A stretch of DNA of 20,037 nt from an uncultured Alphaproteobacteria bacterium (GTDB taxonomy: Bacteria > Pseudomonadota > Alphaproteobacteria > Micavibrionales > Micavibrionaceae): positions 1 to 20,037 of the forward strand of contig CAMLMM010000035.1 of NCBI GenBank assembly GCA_946481105.1. Reading direction: 5' to 3'. The position numbers and the translations under genes were made by a program. The stretch's first letter is position 1. Each line of letters starts with the position of its first letter. Below the pieces are notes generated by a model. It was not told the origin of the DNA. It did no database searches and was given only the letters and a program-made list of their open reading frames with translations. Below are positions 8,465 through 15,714 of this stretch, in pieces.

Positions 8465-9979
8465 TTACGCCGATTTCATGCGGGAAATGGTGCTGGTGGT
8501 GCTGAAACCTTCGGTCATATCCACCAGTTTGATAACCCCGCCATAGGCCTGTACCACAGGCGCTTCCGGCAGCGTTTCGACAGTATAGTCGCCGCCCTTG
8601 AAATAGATATCCGGCTTGATGTGCTGAATAAGGGCTTTGGCCGTATTATCATCCCCGGCTTTCTCCGCCCCGAAAAACATGACCATGTCGACTGCGCCCA
8701 GCCCGCCGATAACGGTGGCCCGCGCTTCCTGGTTATTCACCGGGCGGTTCGGCCCTTTCAGAATTTTTACCGACTGGTCGGTGTTGAGGCCCAGCACCAG
8801 ACGGTCGCATTGCGCCCGTGCGGCGTTCAGGTAATTCACATGCCCGGCATGCAATATATCAAAACAGCCATTGGTGAACCCAATTTTCAGGCCGCGCGCC
8901 TGCCAGCGTTCAATCTGTTCCAGCCCGGATGCCCAGTCATGAATGGCAGCCTGACGTGCCTGCGCCGCCACGGGCGTGGTTGCAACAAGGGAATCGCGGT
9001 CAGCCAGCGCGTCAATAATTTCCTGCGCACGGATCGGTGATGTCCCGACCTTACCAACGACAATGCCCCCGGCAATATTTGCAAGACCTGCGGCGGTCAC
9101 CAGTGGCAACCCTGTCGCCAGACCAGCAGCAATTGTCGCGATAACCGTATCGCCTGCACCGGACACATCGAACACTTCCCGTGCTTCGGTGCGTAAATGA
9201 ACTGGCTGCCCGCTGGCTTCGACAATGCTCATACCATCCTGCGACCGTGTAGCGACAATCGCCTGGATGCCCGATTGTTCCATCAGCTTCTCGGCGGCGG
9301 CCACGACCTGCTGGTCATCGCCGGTCGGCATGCCGCCCGTGGCTTCGGCCAGTTCCTTGCGGTTCGGGGTTGCAATATTTGCGCCTTTATATTTCGACAG
9401 GTCGGACCCGCGCGGATCGACGAGGAGCGGAATGCCCGCCTTGTTCGCCGTTTCAATCGCAGTACGGATAACCCGGGTGCTTAGAACGCCATACCCGTAA
9501 TCGGATAAAATCACCGCCTGTTGCTGCGGAATGAGTTTTATAAGACGCGCACAGATTTCATCTTCGATTTTCGCGGGACATCCGGCTTGTGTTTCGGTAT
9601 CGACACGGAACACCTGCTGATGCCCGGCCATGAAACGCGTTTTAATTGTCGTGCATGTATCCGCGTTCACAATAAGCTGCTGCGCATCAAGATTTAAACT
9701 TTGCAGCAACCCTTTGACCAATTCACCTTCACGGTCAGGGCCAATAACGGCCAATATCGTTGCCTGCGCACCCAGCCCCGCCAGGTTGGCCAGCGTATTT
9801 CCCGCCTGCCCCAGCATGCGGCTTTCCTGCCTGGTGACCATCACGGGAATCGGGCTTTCCGAGGATATACGGCTCACATCGCCCCGCACGAAGCGGTCCA
9901 GGGCGATGTCCCCAACCACCAGAATGCGGGTGTCTGCCATACGGGACACGTATTTTGCCAGATCAATTGATTCGCTCAC
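8465..9979 (-). CDS. hldE: Bifunctional heptose 7-phosphate kinase / heptose 1-phosphate adenylyltransferase
   Basis: A 504-residue two-domain enzyme that makes ADP-heptose for the LPS inner core. The N-terminal ribokinase-fold domain (about 1-325) shows the GDIALDRFVRGDVSRISSESPIPV opening of the RfaE family, D-P-R-G-S-D, and the catalytic motif G274-A-G-D277. The C-terminal nucleotidyltransferase domain (about 355-504) has GFTNGCFDILHAGHV with the HxGH motif at 377-380, then the late motif YFKGGDYT. It phosphorylates D-glycero-beta-D-manno-heptose 7-phosphate at C1 and later adenylylates it. The length is slightly above the E. coli enzyme because of a longer N-terminus. The start is a GTG at 9979 preceded by AAAGGGAC. 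An in-frame ATG at residue 14 would also leave the fold intact. It is divergent from the MshEN-BTLCP gene and the 196-bp gap holds both promoters. Confidence 0.95.
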   Translation of the reverse strand: MSESIDLAKYVSRMADTRILVVGDIALDRFVRGDVSRISSESPIPVMVTRQESRMLGQAGNTLANLAGLGAQATILAVIGPDREGELVKGLLQSLNLDAQQLIVNADTCTTIKTRFMAGHQQVFRVDTETQAGCPAKIEDEICARLIKLIPQQQAVILSDYGYGVLSTRVIRTAIETANKAGIPLLVDPRGSDLSKYKGANIATPNRKELAEATGGMPTGDDQQVVAAAEKLMEQSGIQAIVATRSQDGMSIVEASGQPVHLRTEAREVFDVSGAGDTVIATIAAGLATGLPLVTAAGLANIAGGIVVGKVGTSPIRAQEIIDALADRDSLVATTPVAAQARQAAIHDWASGLEQIERWQARGLKIGFTNGCFDILHAGHVNYLNAARAQCDRLVLGLNTDQSVKILKGPNRPVNNQEARATVIGGLGAVDMVMFFGAEKAGDDNTAKALIQHIKPDIYFKGGDYTVETLPEAPVVQAYGGVIKLVDMTEGFSTTSTISRMKSA

Positions 9980-10039
9980 GTCAGTGTCCCTTTATGTTTT
10001 ACAGGTCAGAAATAGATAAAATTGTTGGAATTCCGCCAT

Positions 10040-10069
10040 TTTTCTCGCACGACATTTAGAATTTGTCAA
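10040..10069 (-). promoter_or_regulatory. Possible hldE promoter
   Basis: On the minus strand there is a consensus -35 TTGACA (10069-10064). After 18 bp it is followed by only a weak -10, AGAAAA (10045-10040). This would place the start about 55-60 bases upstream of the hldE GTG. The -35 is convincing, the -10 is not. The rest of 9980-10175 shows no further motif I can support, and I could not identify the plus-strand promoter of the divergent gene. Confidence 0.35.
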
Positions 10070-10175
10070 CCTTTGCCGTGTTAAATGGGAGGGTGGAAGA
10101 CCGCATCAAGCGGCACCACAACCCGGCGATTGGTCGGGGAGGGCAAAACTAAACGACGACGAATTAGGAATCAGA

Positions 10176-11123
10176 ATGCAGTATAATCAGGGGTTTCTGG
10201 GGTCTATCAGCACCTATTTGCAGCGTAACCGTATCGGAGACCTTCTGGTTCGCCGTGGCAAGATTTCCCGTGAACAGTTGAATCAGGCCCTGCACGTCCA
10301 AAAATCCAGTTTAAATCCCCTCGGTGAGATTCTGACCGAACTTGGGTTTGTTTCATCCCGTGACCTGCGCGTGGCTTTGGCAACCCAGTCCGCGCTGCGT
10401 ATGGCGGCGACCGTCTTCGCACTCACCACGGGTTTCTCGGGCATCGCATCCCGTTCCGCGCATGCGGGTGGGCTGCGTGATATCCCCGCCAGTTTTACCC
10501 TGGCTGCCGCAAATTCGATGGCAGGCGGCGTATTGCACAGCGCAGCCCTGTTCGGCACCGGCGAAAAAGCGTCGACCGATTTATCGTCTTTTACCAAATG
10601 GAGCGATATGTTCGACCGCTTCCAGCGTGACGCCACCAACCCCAAGGCTTCGGGCGTGATCGCTAAATGGCGCCAGAGCCTGGAACCACTGCGCGGCTTG
10701 CCGCTCGCGGACATGGCTAATCGTGTGAACCGCATTATGAATGATATTGAATATATCGGCGATAACCGCAATTGGGGTAAATCCGATTACTGGGAAACGC
10801 CGGTCGAATTTCTGACCCGTGGCGGCGACTGCGAAGATTTTGCGATTGCCAAATACACCTCGCTTCGCGCTTTGGGTGTACCGGATAGTTATATGCGCAT
10901 CGCCATTGTCAAAGATACGCAAAAGGGTATCCCGCATGCGATATTGATCGTGTATACCGAAGATGGCCCGATGGTGCTGGACAACCAGATTAAATCCATG
11001 ACCGCTGCCAGCAGCATTTACCATTACAAACCGATCTTCTCGATCAACCGTTCGGCGTGGTGGGTGCATAACGATCGCCCGGCCTATAACAGCCCGACCC
11101 AGATCGCGTCCGCTGCCCGTTAA
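10176..11123 (+). CDS. BTLCP/LapG-like cysteine peptidase with N-terminal MshEN (c-di-GMP-type) domain
   Basis: A 315-residue protein with three parts. Residues 19-71 match the MshEN module of type II/IV secretion ATPases: motif I R19-Q42 (RIGDLLV..G.I....L...L..Q) and motif II P48-Q71 (PLGEIL..LGFV....L...L..Q). Each is exactly 24 residues with a 5-residue spacer, the layout that binds c-di-GMP in MshE. Residues 76-97 form a signal/anchor-like hydrophobic stretch ending S-A-H-A. From about 100 on it is a bacterial transglutaminase-like cysteine peptidase (DUF920): LFGTGEK, then FTKWSDMFDRF, catalytic C219 in GGDCEDF, H254 in PHAILIVY and D269 in VLDNQI. The D-C-E flanks match the calcium-binding residues of LapG, which cleaves LapA-type adhesins. 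The start is supported by TTAGGA 8-13 bases upstream. The fusion is in one uninterrupted frame. No adhesin or LapD is in the window. Both family matches are strong; the combined function is inference. Confidence 0.88.
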   Translation: MQYNQGFLGSISTYLQRNRIGDLLVRRGKISREQLNQALHVQKSSLNPLGEILTELGFVSSRDLRVALATQSALRMAATVFALTTGFSGIASRSAHAGGLRDIPASFTLAAANSMAGGVLHSAALFGTGEKASTDLSSFTKWSDMFDRFQRDATNPKASGVIAKWRQSLEPLRGLPLADMANRVNRIMNDIEYIGDNRNWGKSDYWETPVEFLTRGGDCEDFAIAKYTSLRALGVPDSYMRIAIVKDTQKGIPHAILIVYTEDGPMVLDNQIKSMTAASSIYHYKPIFSINRSAWWVHNDRPAYNSPTQIASAAR

Positions 11124-11213
11124 TCCTGCTGATATTTTTTATTCCCCACTTGGATTCAGGACAAAAAGGTCTAAGTTGACCCCGTTGCCACTTGCGCTTA
11201 CAGGAGTCATAAC

Positions 11214-11633
11214 ATGGGGTTTTCACGCTATTTTCTGCTTTATGCCTTGATGCTTACGGTGCTGACCATTGTGCCGGTTCTGGCGGATTCCGCTAATTCC
11301 GAACCGCCGCCAAATGGCATGAATCACGGCGCCATGAACCATGATATGCCATCCCCGACGATATCTTCTCCCGGCCCGACTTTGGATAATCCTTACGGGA
11401 AGGCGATGATGGATATGCATGCCCGCATGAACGAGGTGAAACCCTCCGGCGATGTGGATGTGGATTTTGTCGCTGGAATGATTCCGCACCATCAGGGCGC
11501 TATCGATATGGCAAAAGTTGAGCTGGAAAACGGCAGCGACCCGGAAATCAAAAAACTGGCTGAAGATATCATTGCCGCCCAGGAAAAAGAAATCGCCCTC
11601 ATGAAAGAGTGGTTGAAAAAACACCAGAAATAA
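11214..11633 (+). CDS. Exported DUF305 protein with Met/His-rich linker
   Basis: A 139-residue protein with an N-terminal signal peptide or anchor (about residues 5-24, ending VLADS). A Met/His-rich spacer follows (M-N-H-G-A-M-N-H-D-M, residues 36-45), then a DUF305 four-helix domain with the family hallmark GMIPHHQGAIDMA (H92, H93) and the C-terminal AAQEKEIALMKEWL. DUF305 proteins are often found with copper resistance genes, and the paired histidines and methionines suggest Cu binding in the periplasm. The function of the domain is still not firmly established. It has a good CAGGAG ribosome site. It lies 90 bp after the cysteine-peptidase gene and 32 bp before the M3 peptidase; cotranscription with the latter is likely. 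No other copper gene is nearby. Confidence 0.88.
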   Translation: MGFSRYFLLYALMLTVLTIVPVLADSANSEPPPNGMNHGAMNHDMPSPTISSPGPTLDNPYGKAMMDMHARMNEVKPSGDVDVDFVAGMIPHHQGAIDMAKVELENGSDPEIKKLAEDIIAAQEKEIALMKEWLKKHQK

Positions 11634-11665
11634 CCAACACTGGCGGGGTCTTTAAGGAATGAATT

Positions 11666-13723
11666 ATGTCTCAAAACCCTCTGTTAGTTGTATCCCCTCT
11701 ACGCAATCACGTCCCGCAATTCGACCTGATTCAGGAATCGCATTATAAGCCAGCGGTCGAAGCCGCGATTGCCGAAGCCCGTGCGAATATCGATAAAATT
11801 ATTGCGAACCCGGCCACGCCCGATTTCAACAACACGATTGTCGCCCTGGAAACCGCCGCCGAAACACTGGGCAGCGTGACCGCTATTTTTTACAACCAGC
11901 TTTCCGCTGCCGGGACGGATAATCTGCAGGCCCTGGCCGAAGAAATCGGCCCGGTCCAGGCTAATTTCGGCAGCGATATCATTCTCAATGCAAAGCTTTT
12001 TGCCCGTGTCAAAGCGGTATATGAAAGCGCGGCTAAATTCGACCTCACAACCGAACAGGCGACCTTGCTGGAGGATACTTACCGGAATTTTGTACGCGGC
12101 GGCGCGTTACTGGATGACGCGAAGAAAGCCGAACTGCGCAAAATCAACGAAGCCATGTCCACCCTCGGTCCCATCTTTGCGAATAATGTGAAAAAAGCGG
12201 CCGAAGAATTCGAGCTCTGGATCACGGATGAAAATGACCTGACTGGATTGCCCGAAAGCGCCCGCGATGGCGCGGCGCATGAAGCCGAACAGAAGGGCAA
12301 AAAAGGTCAGTGGCTGTTTACGCTGGACTTCCCCAGCTACGGCCCGTTCATGAGCTACGCCGCGAACCGCCAGCTGCGGGAGAAAATGTGGATGGCGTTT
12401 TCCCACCGCGCGACCAGCGGCCAGTACGACAATACCGTCAACGTGAAAAAAATCGTGCAGTTGCGCCATGACCGCGCGCGCCTGTTGGGTTACGATACCC
12501 ACGCGCATTACACGCTGGAACGCCGCATGGCCGAGAAACCGGAAAATGTGCTGAAGTTCCTGCATGAGCTGAAAGACAAATACCGCAGCGGCGCGATGCA
12601 TGACCTGGAAGCCGTGCGCCACATCGCTGCCGCCGATGGCATTGATGATTTGAAACCGTGGGATGTCGGCTATTACGCGGAAAAACTGCGGGAAAAAACA
12701 TATAAATTTTCTGCCGAAGACCTGCGCCCGTATTTCCCGCTTGGCAAAGTCCTGACCGGGACATTCGAACATTTCGCCCGTCTCTTCGGTTTGAAATTTA
12801 CGCCCGCGCCTGACCTGCCTGTCTGGCATAAGGATGTCACGGCCTATGATGTGACCGATGTCGACACAGGCAAATTTGTCGGCACGCTCTATGCCGATTT
12901 CTATCCGCGCGAAGGCAAGAAACCCGGCGCGTGGATGACCAGTTACCGTGACCAGGGTCTGTTCCATGGCAAGGTCGAACGCCCGGTGATCGCCATCGTG
13001 TGCAATTTCACCAAACCGACTCAGGATAAGCCCTCGCTGCTCACGCATGATGAAGTGCTGACACTCTTCCATGAACTGGGCCACGCAACACATGGGCTTC
13101 TGGCCAACGGCACCTATATGTCGCAGACCGGGACGAATGTGCTGTGGGACTTTGTCGAACTGCCGTCCCAGGTGCAGGAGAACTGGCTCTATGAGCCGGA
13201 AACACTGGCGATGGTCGCCGAGCATTACCAGACCGGTGAAAAAATCCCGGCAGAACTGATTCAGAAACTGCGCGCGGCCAAAAACTTCCTCTCCGGATGG
13301 GGCGGGCTGCGCCAGATGGGATTCTCTATTCTCGATATGGAATGGCACATGCGGGATCCGGTGGCGATTGCCGATGTCGTCGGCTTTGAAGATGAAGTCC
13401 TGAAGGATTGCACGTTGTTTCCGCGCTATGGTGGGGCCGCATCCAATGCGTTCAGCCATATTTTTGCGGGCGGATATTCCGCCGGATATTATTCATATAA
13501 ATGGGCAGAAGTATTGGACGCGGATGCCTTTGAAGCCTTCCTTGAGGCCGGACTTTACGATAAAACCACCGCCGCCCGCTACCGGACTGAGGTTCTGGAA
13601 AAAGGAGGGTCCGAACACCCGGCCGTCCTCTACCGCCGATTCCGGGGCCGGGATGCCGATCCGGCAGCTTTGCTGCGCCGCGAAGGATTAGATGCTGCTC
13701 ATAAAGGAAAAGAAGCCGGTTGA
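11666..13723 (+). CDS. M3-family zinc oligopeptidase (Dcp/OpdA type)
   Basis: A 685-residue metallopeptidase with the long helical N-terminal half and C-terminal catalytic domain of thimet-oligopeptidase relatives. The zinc site is H469-E470-L-G-H473, and the third ligand E498 lies in WDFVELPSQ, at the expected +29 spacing. Late conserved elements are also present: FSHIFAGGYSAGYYSYKWAEV and the PALLRREGL ending. These enzymes degrade short peptides (from signal peptides and proteasome-like products), usually in the cytoplasm; no signal peptide is seen here. The length equals E. coli Dcp and OpdA. The DFVELPSQ stretch is intermediate between the two, so I do not assign dcp or prlC. Ribosome site AAGGAATG. 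The stop is followed within 4 bp by the inverted repeat before the XRE gene, with no clear terminator. Confidence 0.94.
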   Translation: MSQNPLLVVSPLRNHVPQFDLIQESHYKPAVEAAIAEARANIDKIIANPATPDFNNTIVALETAAETLGSVTAIFYNQLSAAGTDNLQALAEEIGPVQANFGSDIILNAKLFARVKAVYESAAKFDLTTEQATLLEDTYRNFVRGGALLDDAKKAELRKINEAMSTLGPIFANNVKKAAEEFELWITDENDLTGLPESARDGAAHEAEQKGKKGQWLFTLDFPSYGPFMSYAANRQLREKMWMAFSHRATSGQYDNTVNVKKIVQLRHDRARLLGYDTHAHYTLERRMAEKPENVLKFLHELKDKYRSGAMHDLEAVRHIAAADGIDDLKPWDVGYYAEKLREKTYKFSAEDLRPYFPLGKVLTGTFEHFARLFGLKFTPAPDLPVWHKDVTAYDVTDVDTGKFVGTLYADFYPREGKKPGAWMTSYRDQGLFHGKVERPVIAIVCNFTKPTQDKPSLLTHDEVLTLFHELGHATHGLLANGTYMSQTGTNVLWDFVELPSQVQENWLYEPETLAMVAEHYQTGEKIPAELIQKLRAAKNFLSGWGGLRQMGFSILDMEWHMRDPVAIADVVGFEDEVLKDCTLFPRYGGAASNAFSHIFAGGYSAGYYSYKWAEVLDADAFEAFLEAGLYDKTTAARYRTEVLEKGGSEHPAVLYRRFRGRDADPAALLRREGLDAAHKGKEAG

Positions 13724-13726
13724 AAA

Positions 13727-13761
13727 ATTTACGTAATTTGTCATATTTTTGTTGCGTAAAT
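13727..13761. promoter_or_regulatory. Inverted repeat, candidate operator of the XRE regulator
   Basis: ATTTACGTAA (13727-13736) and TTGCGTAAAT (13752-13761) are inverted copies with a single mismatch, separated by 15 bp. The right arm covers the -35 box of the promoter for the downstream regulator gene. A dimeric HTH protein bound here would block RNA polymerase, the standard arrangement for autorepression. Which protein binds is inference. Confidence 0.55.
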
Positions 13762-13780
13762 AGTTCTTTCCCTCTATATA
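13752..13780 (+). promoter_or_regulatory. Sigma70-type promoter of the XRE-GNAT-formyltransferase cassette
   Basis: -35 TTGCGT (13752-13757), a 17-bp spacer, and -10 TATATA (13775-13780). The predicted start is near 13787, about 40 bases before the ATG at 13827. The surroundings are AT-rich. It is the best promoter match upstream of the three co-directional genes. Confidence 0.6.
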
Positions 13781-13826
13781 AAGTTGGGATAAACATAAGT
13801 CCGCATGCAAAAACGGTAACAGAGAT

Positions 13827-14510
13827 ATGATTACAACGGCACAAATTCGTGGAGCCCGTGGGGTCTTGAATTGGTCACAAGGCGACCTATCTGAGCGCAC
13901 AGGGATATCGGCGACGTCAATCGGCAGTATTGAAAACGGCCTGACGCAAGCCCGCGAGTCGACTTTGACAACCATACAAAAGGCTTTTGAGGACTCAGGT
14001 GTTGAATTTCTGCCTAATGATGGCATTCGTAAAAAATCAGTAAGTGTTGATATTCTCCGAGGTCGTGAGGGATTTCAGCATTTCTCATACCTAGTCTATG
14101 AGACAGCAAAAAATGATGAACGTAGCGTACTACAAGCTTTTGTAAATGATATAAAGTTTGCGGAGATTTTAGGGGATGAAGCCTTACCCCATGTTGAACG
14201 TATTGAATCAACAGAAAAAAAGAAATTTAAAATAATTCAACGTGAAGGGGATATATATTTCCCTGCTAAGAATTATGCAGATTATAAATGGATACCTGCG
14301 AAACAGTTCATGGCTGTGCCGTTTATGGTTTTTGGTGACCGTTTTGCTGTTATTCTCTATGAACCAGACCCGACAATTGTCGTGATGAATTATCCGGTTC
14401 TGGCTGCAGCATATCGTCTTCAGTTTGACATGATTTGGGACTCGGCTCTTAGCCCACCCAAGGATGTGATTTCAAATTGGGAACTGCCAAAAAAATATAA
14501 GAAGACTTAA
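13827..14510 (+). CDS. XRE-family transcriptional regulator with C-terminal sensor-like domain
   Basis: A 227-residue protein. Residues 5-62 are a helix-turn-helix of the Cro/C1 (XRE) type (ARGVLNWSQGDLSERTGIS, then SIGSIENG). The remaining 160 residues form a mixed domain ending in VFGDRFAVILYEPDPTIVVMNYPVLAAAYRLQFDMIWDSA. That tail resembles the effector-domain ending of TrmB-like and related sensors (a strand, an I/V-rich turn, then a helix with FxxxW). A small-molecule ligand is therefore plausible but unidentified. Base composition is clearly more AT-rich than the genes before 13723, and codons are less biased. The Shine-Dalgarno is poor (ACAGAGAT). It is the first gene of the cassette and is probably autoregulated through the inverted repeat over its promoter. 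Confidence 0.82.
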   Translation: MITTAQIRGARGVLNWSQGDLSERTGISATSIGSIENGLTQARESTLTTIQKAFEDSGVEFLPNDGIRKKSVSVDILRGREGFQHFSYLVYETAKNDERSVLQAFVNDIKFAEILGDEALPHVERIESTEKKKFKIIQREGDIYFPAKNYADYKWIPAKQFMAVPFMVFGDRFAVILYEPDPTIVVMNYPVLAAAYRLQFDMIWDSALSPPKDVISNWELPKKYKKT

Positions 14511-14528
14511 AAAGAGTAAGTGTGAAAT

Positions 14529-15650
14529 ATGAACGCAATACCGCAACTGGACGATGGAGACGTAGCATTGAGATCACAGCCAATGCCACAATCCTCTTTA
14601 GCTTATCAATTCAGGACACTGGATTTGCATGATATTGTCAGTGATCCCTTGAATAGAAGCAGATTACTTCCAACCCTCGATCATTTTATCTGGTCGCAGG
14701 CTGCTCTTCACCATGCCGAATACCAAGGAACCCAGGCCTCTCTTGCCGATAACCTGGAACGTCGCGGAAATACTCTGCGCGGTGTTTTGATCTATTCAAA
14801 AGATAAACTGCCTATTGCCTACTCCGTCTATTATCCCATGGTAAATGGGAAAGGCGAACGCGGTAATTATATTGAAGACGCGTTCGTTGCCGAGGCCTTC
14901 CGCGGCCATGGTGTTATGCCTATCGTATTCCATGAACTAGCCAAGCGTTGCGTTGATGAAGGCGCCCAATTTCTCCAATGGTCAACAGATAAGCGTAACC
15001 ATCCCTTCCAACGTCTGGCCGCGCGTATGGGCGCTTTTCCAGCCAAGGTTTCCACTATCGTTGTAACAAATATGTTGTCCTCGGATTTCGCACCGGAAGC
15101 CGGATTGCAAAATGCTTGGAATCAGGCAAAATTTGTTACAGTTCCCATCGTCGGCAGTCATGTCAACATCATGAAATCAATCGGCATTACTCCGGATATT
15201 ATTCGCAAGACAGGTGATATTGATTTTCGTGGCTTTGTGACTTTCCGTGCAGAAGACATGACCAAACCTGTTGCGGTAACGCCTGGCTGGCCACATATGT
15301 CCACTTTCAGACAGCAACATGGACTTTACCTCGAAGAACCCATGTTCCGGGATGACTTATCTGCAGAAGATCGTGATGTTGTTGTATTGTCCTGCGCGCG
15401 CGCGGCTCAGACATACGCCCATGAACATAATTATACTTATTTTAAATGGCACCTGACCAAAGGGGAATCGGCATCCAATCTTATCCGTGAACGCATGGGC
15501 TTCGAGGTTGATACGATGGTAGATACACCTGAATCTGAAATGGAAGTATATACGCTTGAAAATGGAAAACTTATTGCCCTTTCCCAAGCACAACACACGA
15601 ATGTTGTACATATTCCAGCCACTACTTTTGGGAATCCTTCACGACCCTAG
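14529..15650 (+). CDS. Tandem GNAT-fold acyltransferase-like protein
   Basis: A 373-residue protein without signal peptide. The N-terminal half is a GNAT N-acyltransferase domain: a beta strand (LRGVLIYSKDKLPIAYSVYY), then motif A with the acyl-CoA pyrophosphate loop R125-G-H-G-V, then FLQW-S-T-D-K...RMGA at 148-169. The C-terminal half repeats the last part: YFKW-H-L-T-K...RMGF at 304-325 aligns with 148-169 without gaps at W, K and R-M-G. This indicates a second, degenerate GNAT domain that has lost a clear CoA loop. Double-GNAT proteins act on amines, aminoglycosides or peptides, or as mycothiol-synthase-like enzymes; the substrate here is unknown. It starts 18 bp after the regulator stop and is AT-rich like it. 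Confidence 0.75.
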   Translation: MNAIPQLDDGDVALRSQPMPQSSLAYQFRTLDLHDIVSDPLNRSRLLPTLDHFIWSQAALHHAEYQGTQASLADNLERRGNTLRGVLIYSKDKLPIAYSVYYPMVNGKGERGNYIEDAFVAEAFRGHGVMPIVFHELAKRCVDEGAQFLQWSTDKRNHPFQRLAARMGAFPAKVSTIVVTNMLSSDFAPEAGLQNAWNQAKFVTVPIVGSHVNIMKSIGITPDIIRKTGDIDFRGFVTFRAEDMTKPVAVTPGWPHMSTFRQQHGLYLEEPMFRDDLSAEDRDVVVLSCARAAQTYAHEHNYTYFKWHLTKGESASNLIRERMGFEVDTMVDTPESEMEVYTLENGKLIALSQAQHTNVVHIPATTFGNPSRP

Positions 15651-15714
15651 TACCTTTGGATTGGGTTGCCTAATATCATGGATATTTTTGAGTAAGATTT
15701 AAGAAGGCACAAAA

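Noticed and set aside
12107..13459. 450-residue open frame on the minus strand
   Set aside because: It lies wholly antisense to the M3 peptidase, whose zinc site and full-length match are clear. The translation has no recognisable domain and is rich in His, Arg and Phe, typical of a GC-rich shadow frame.
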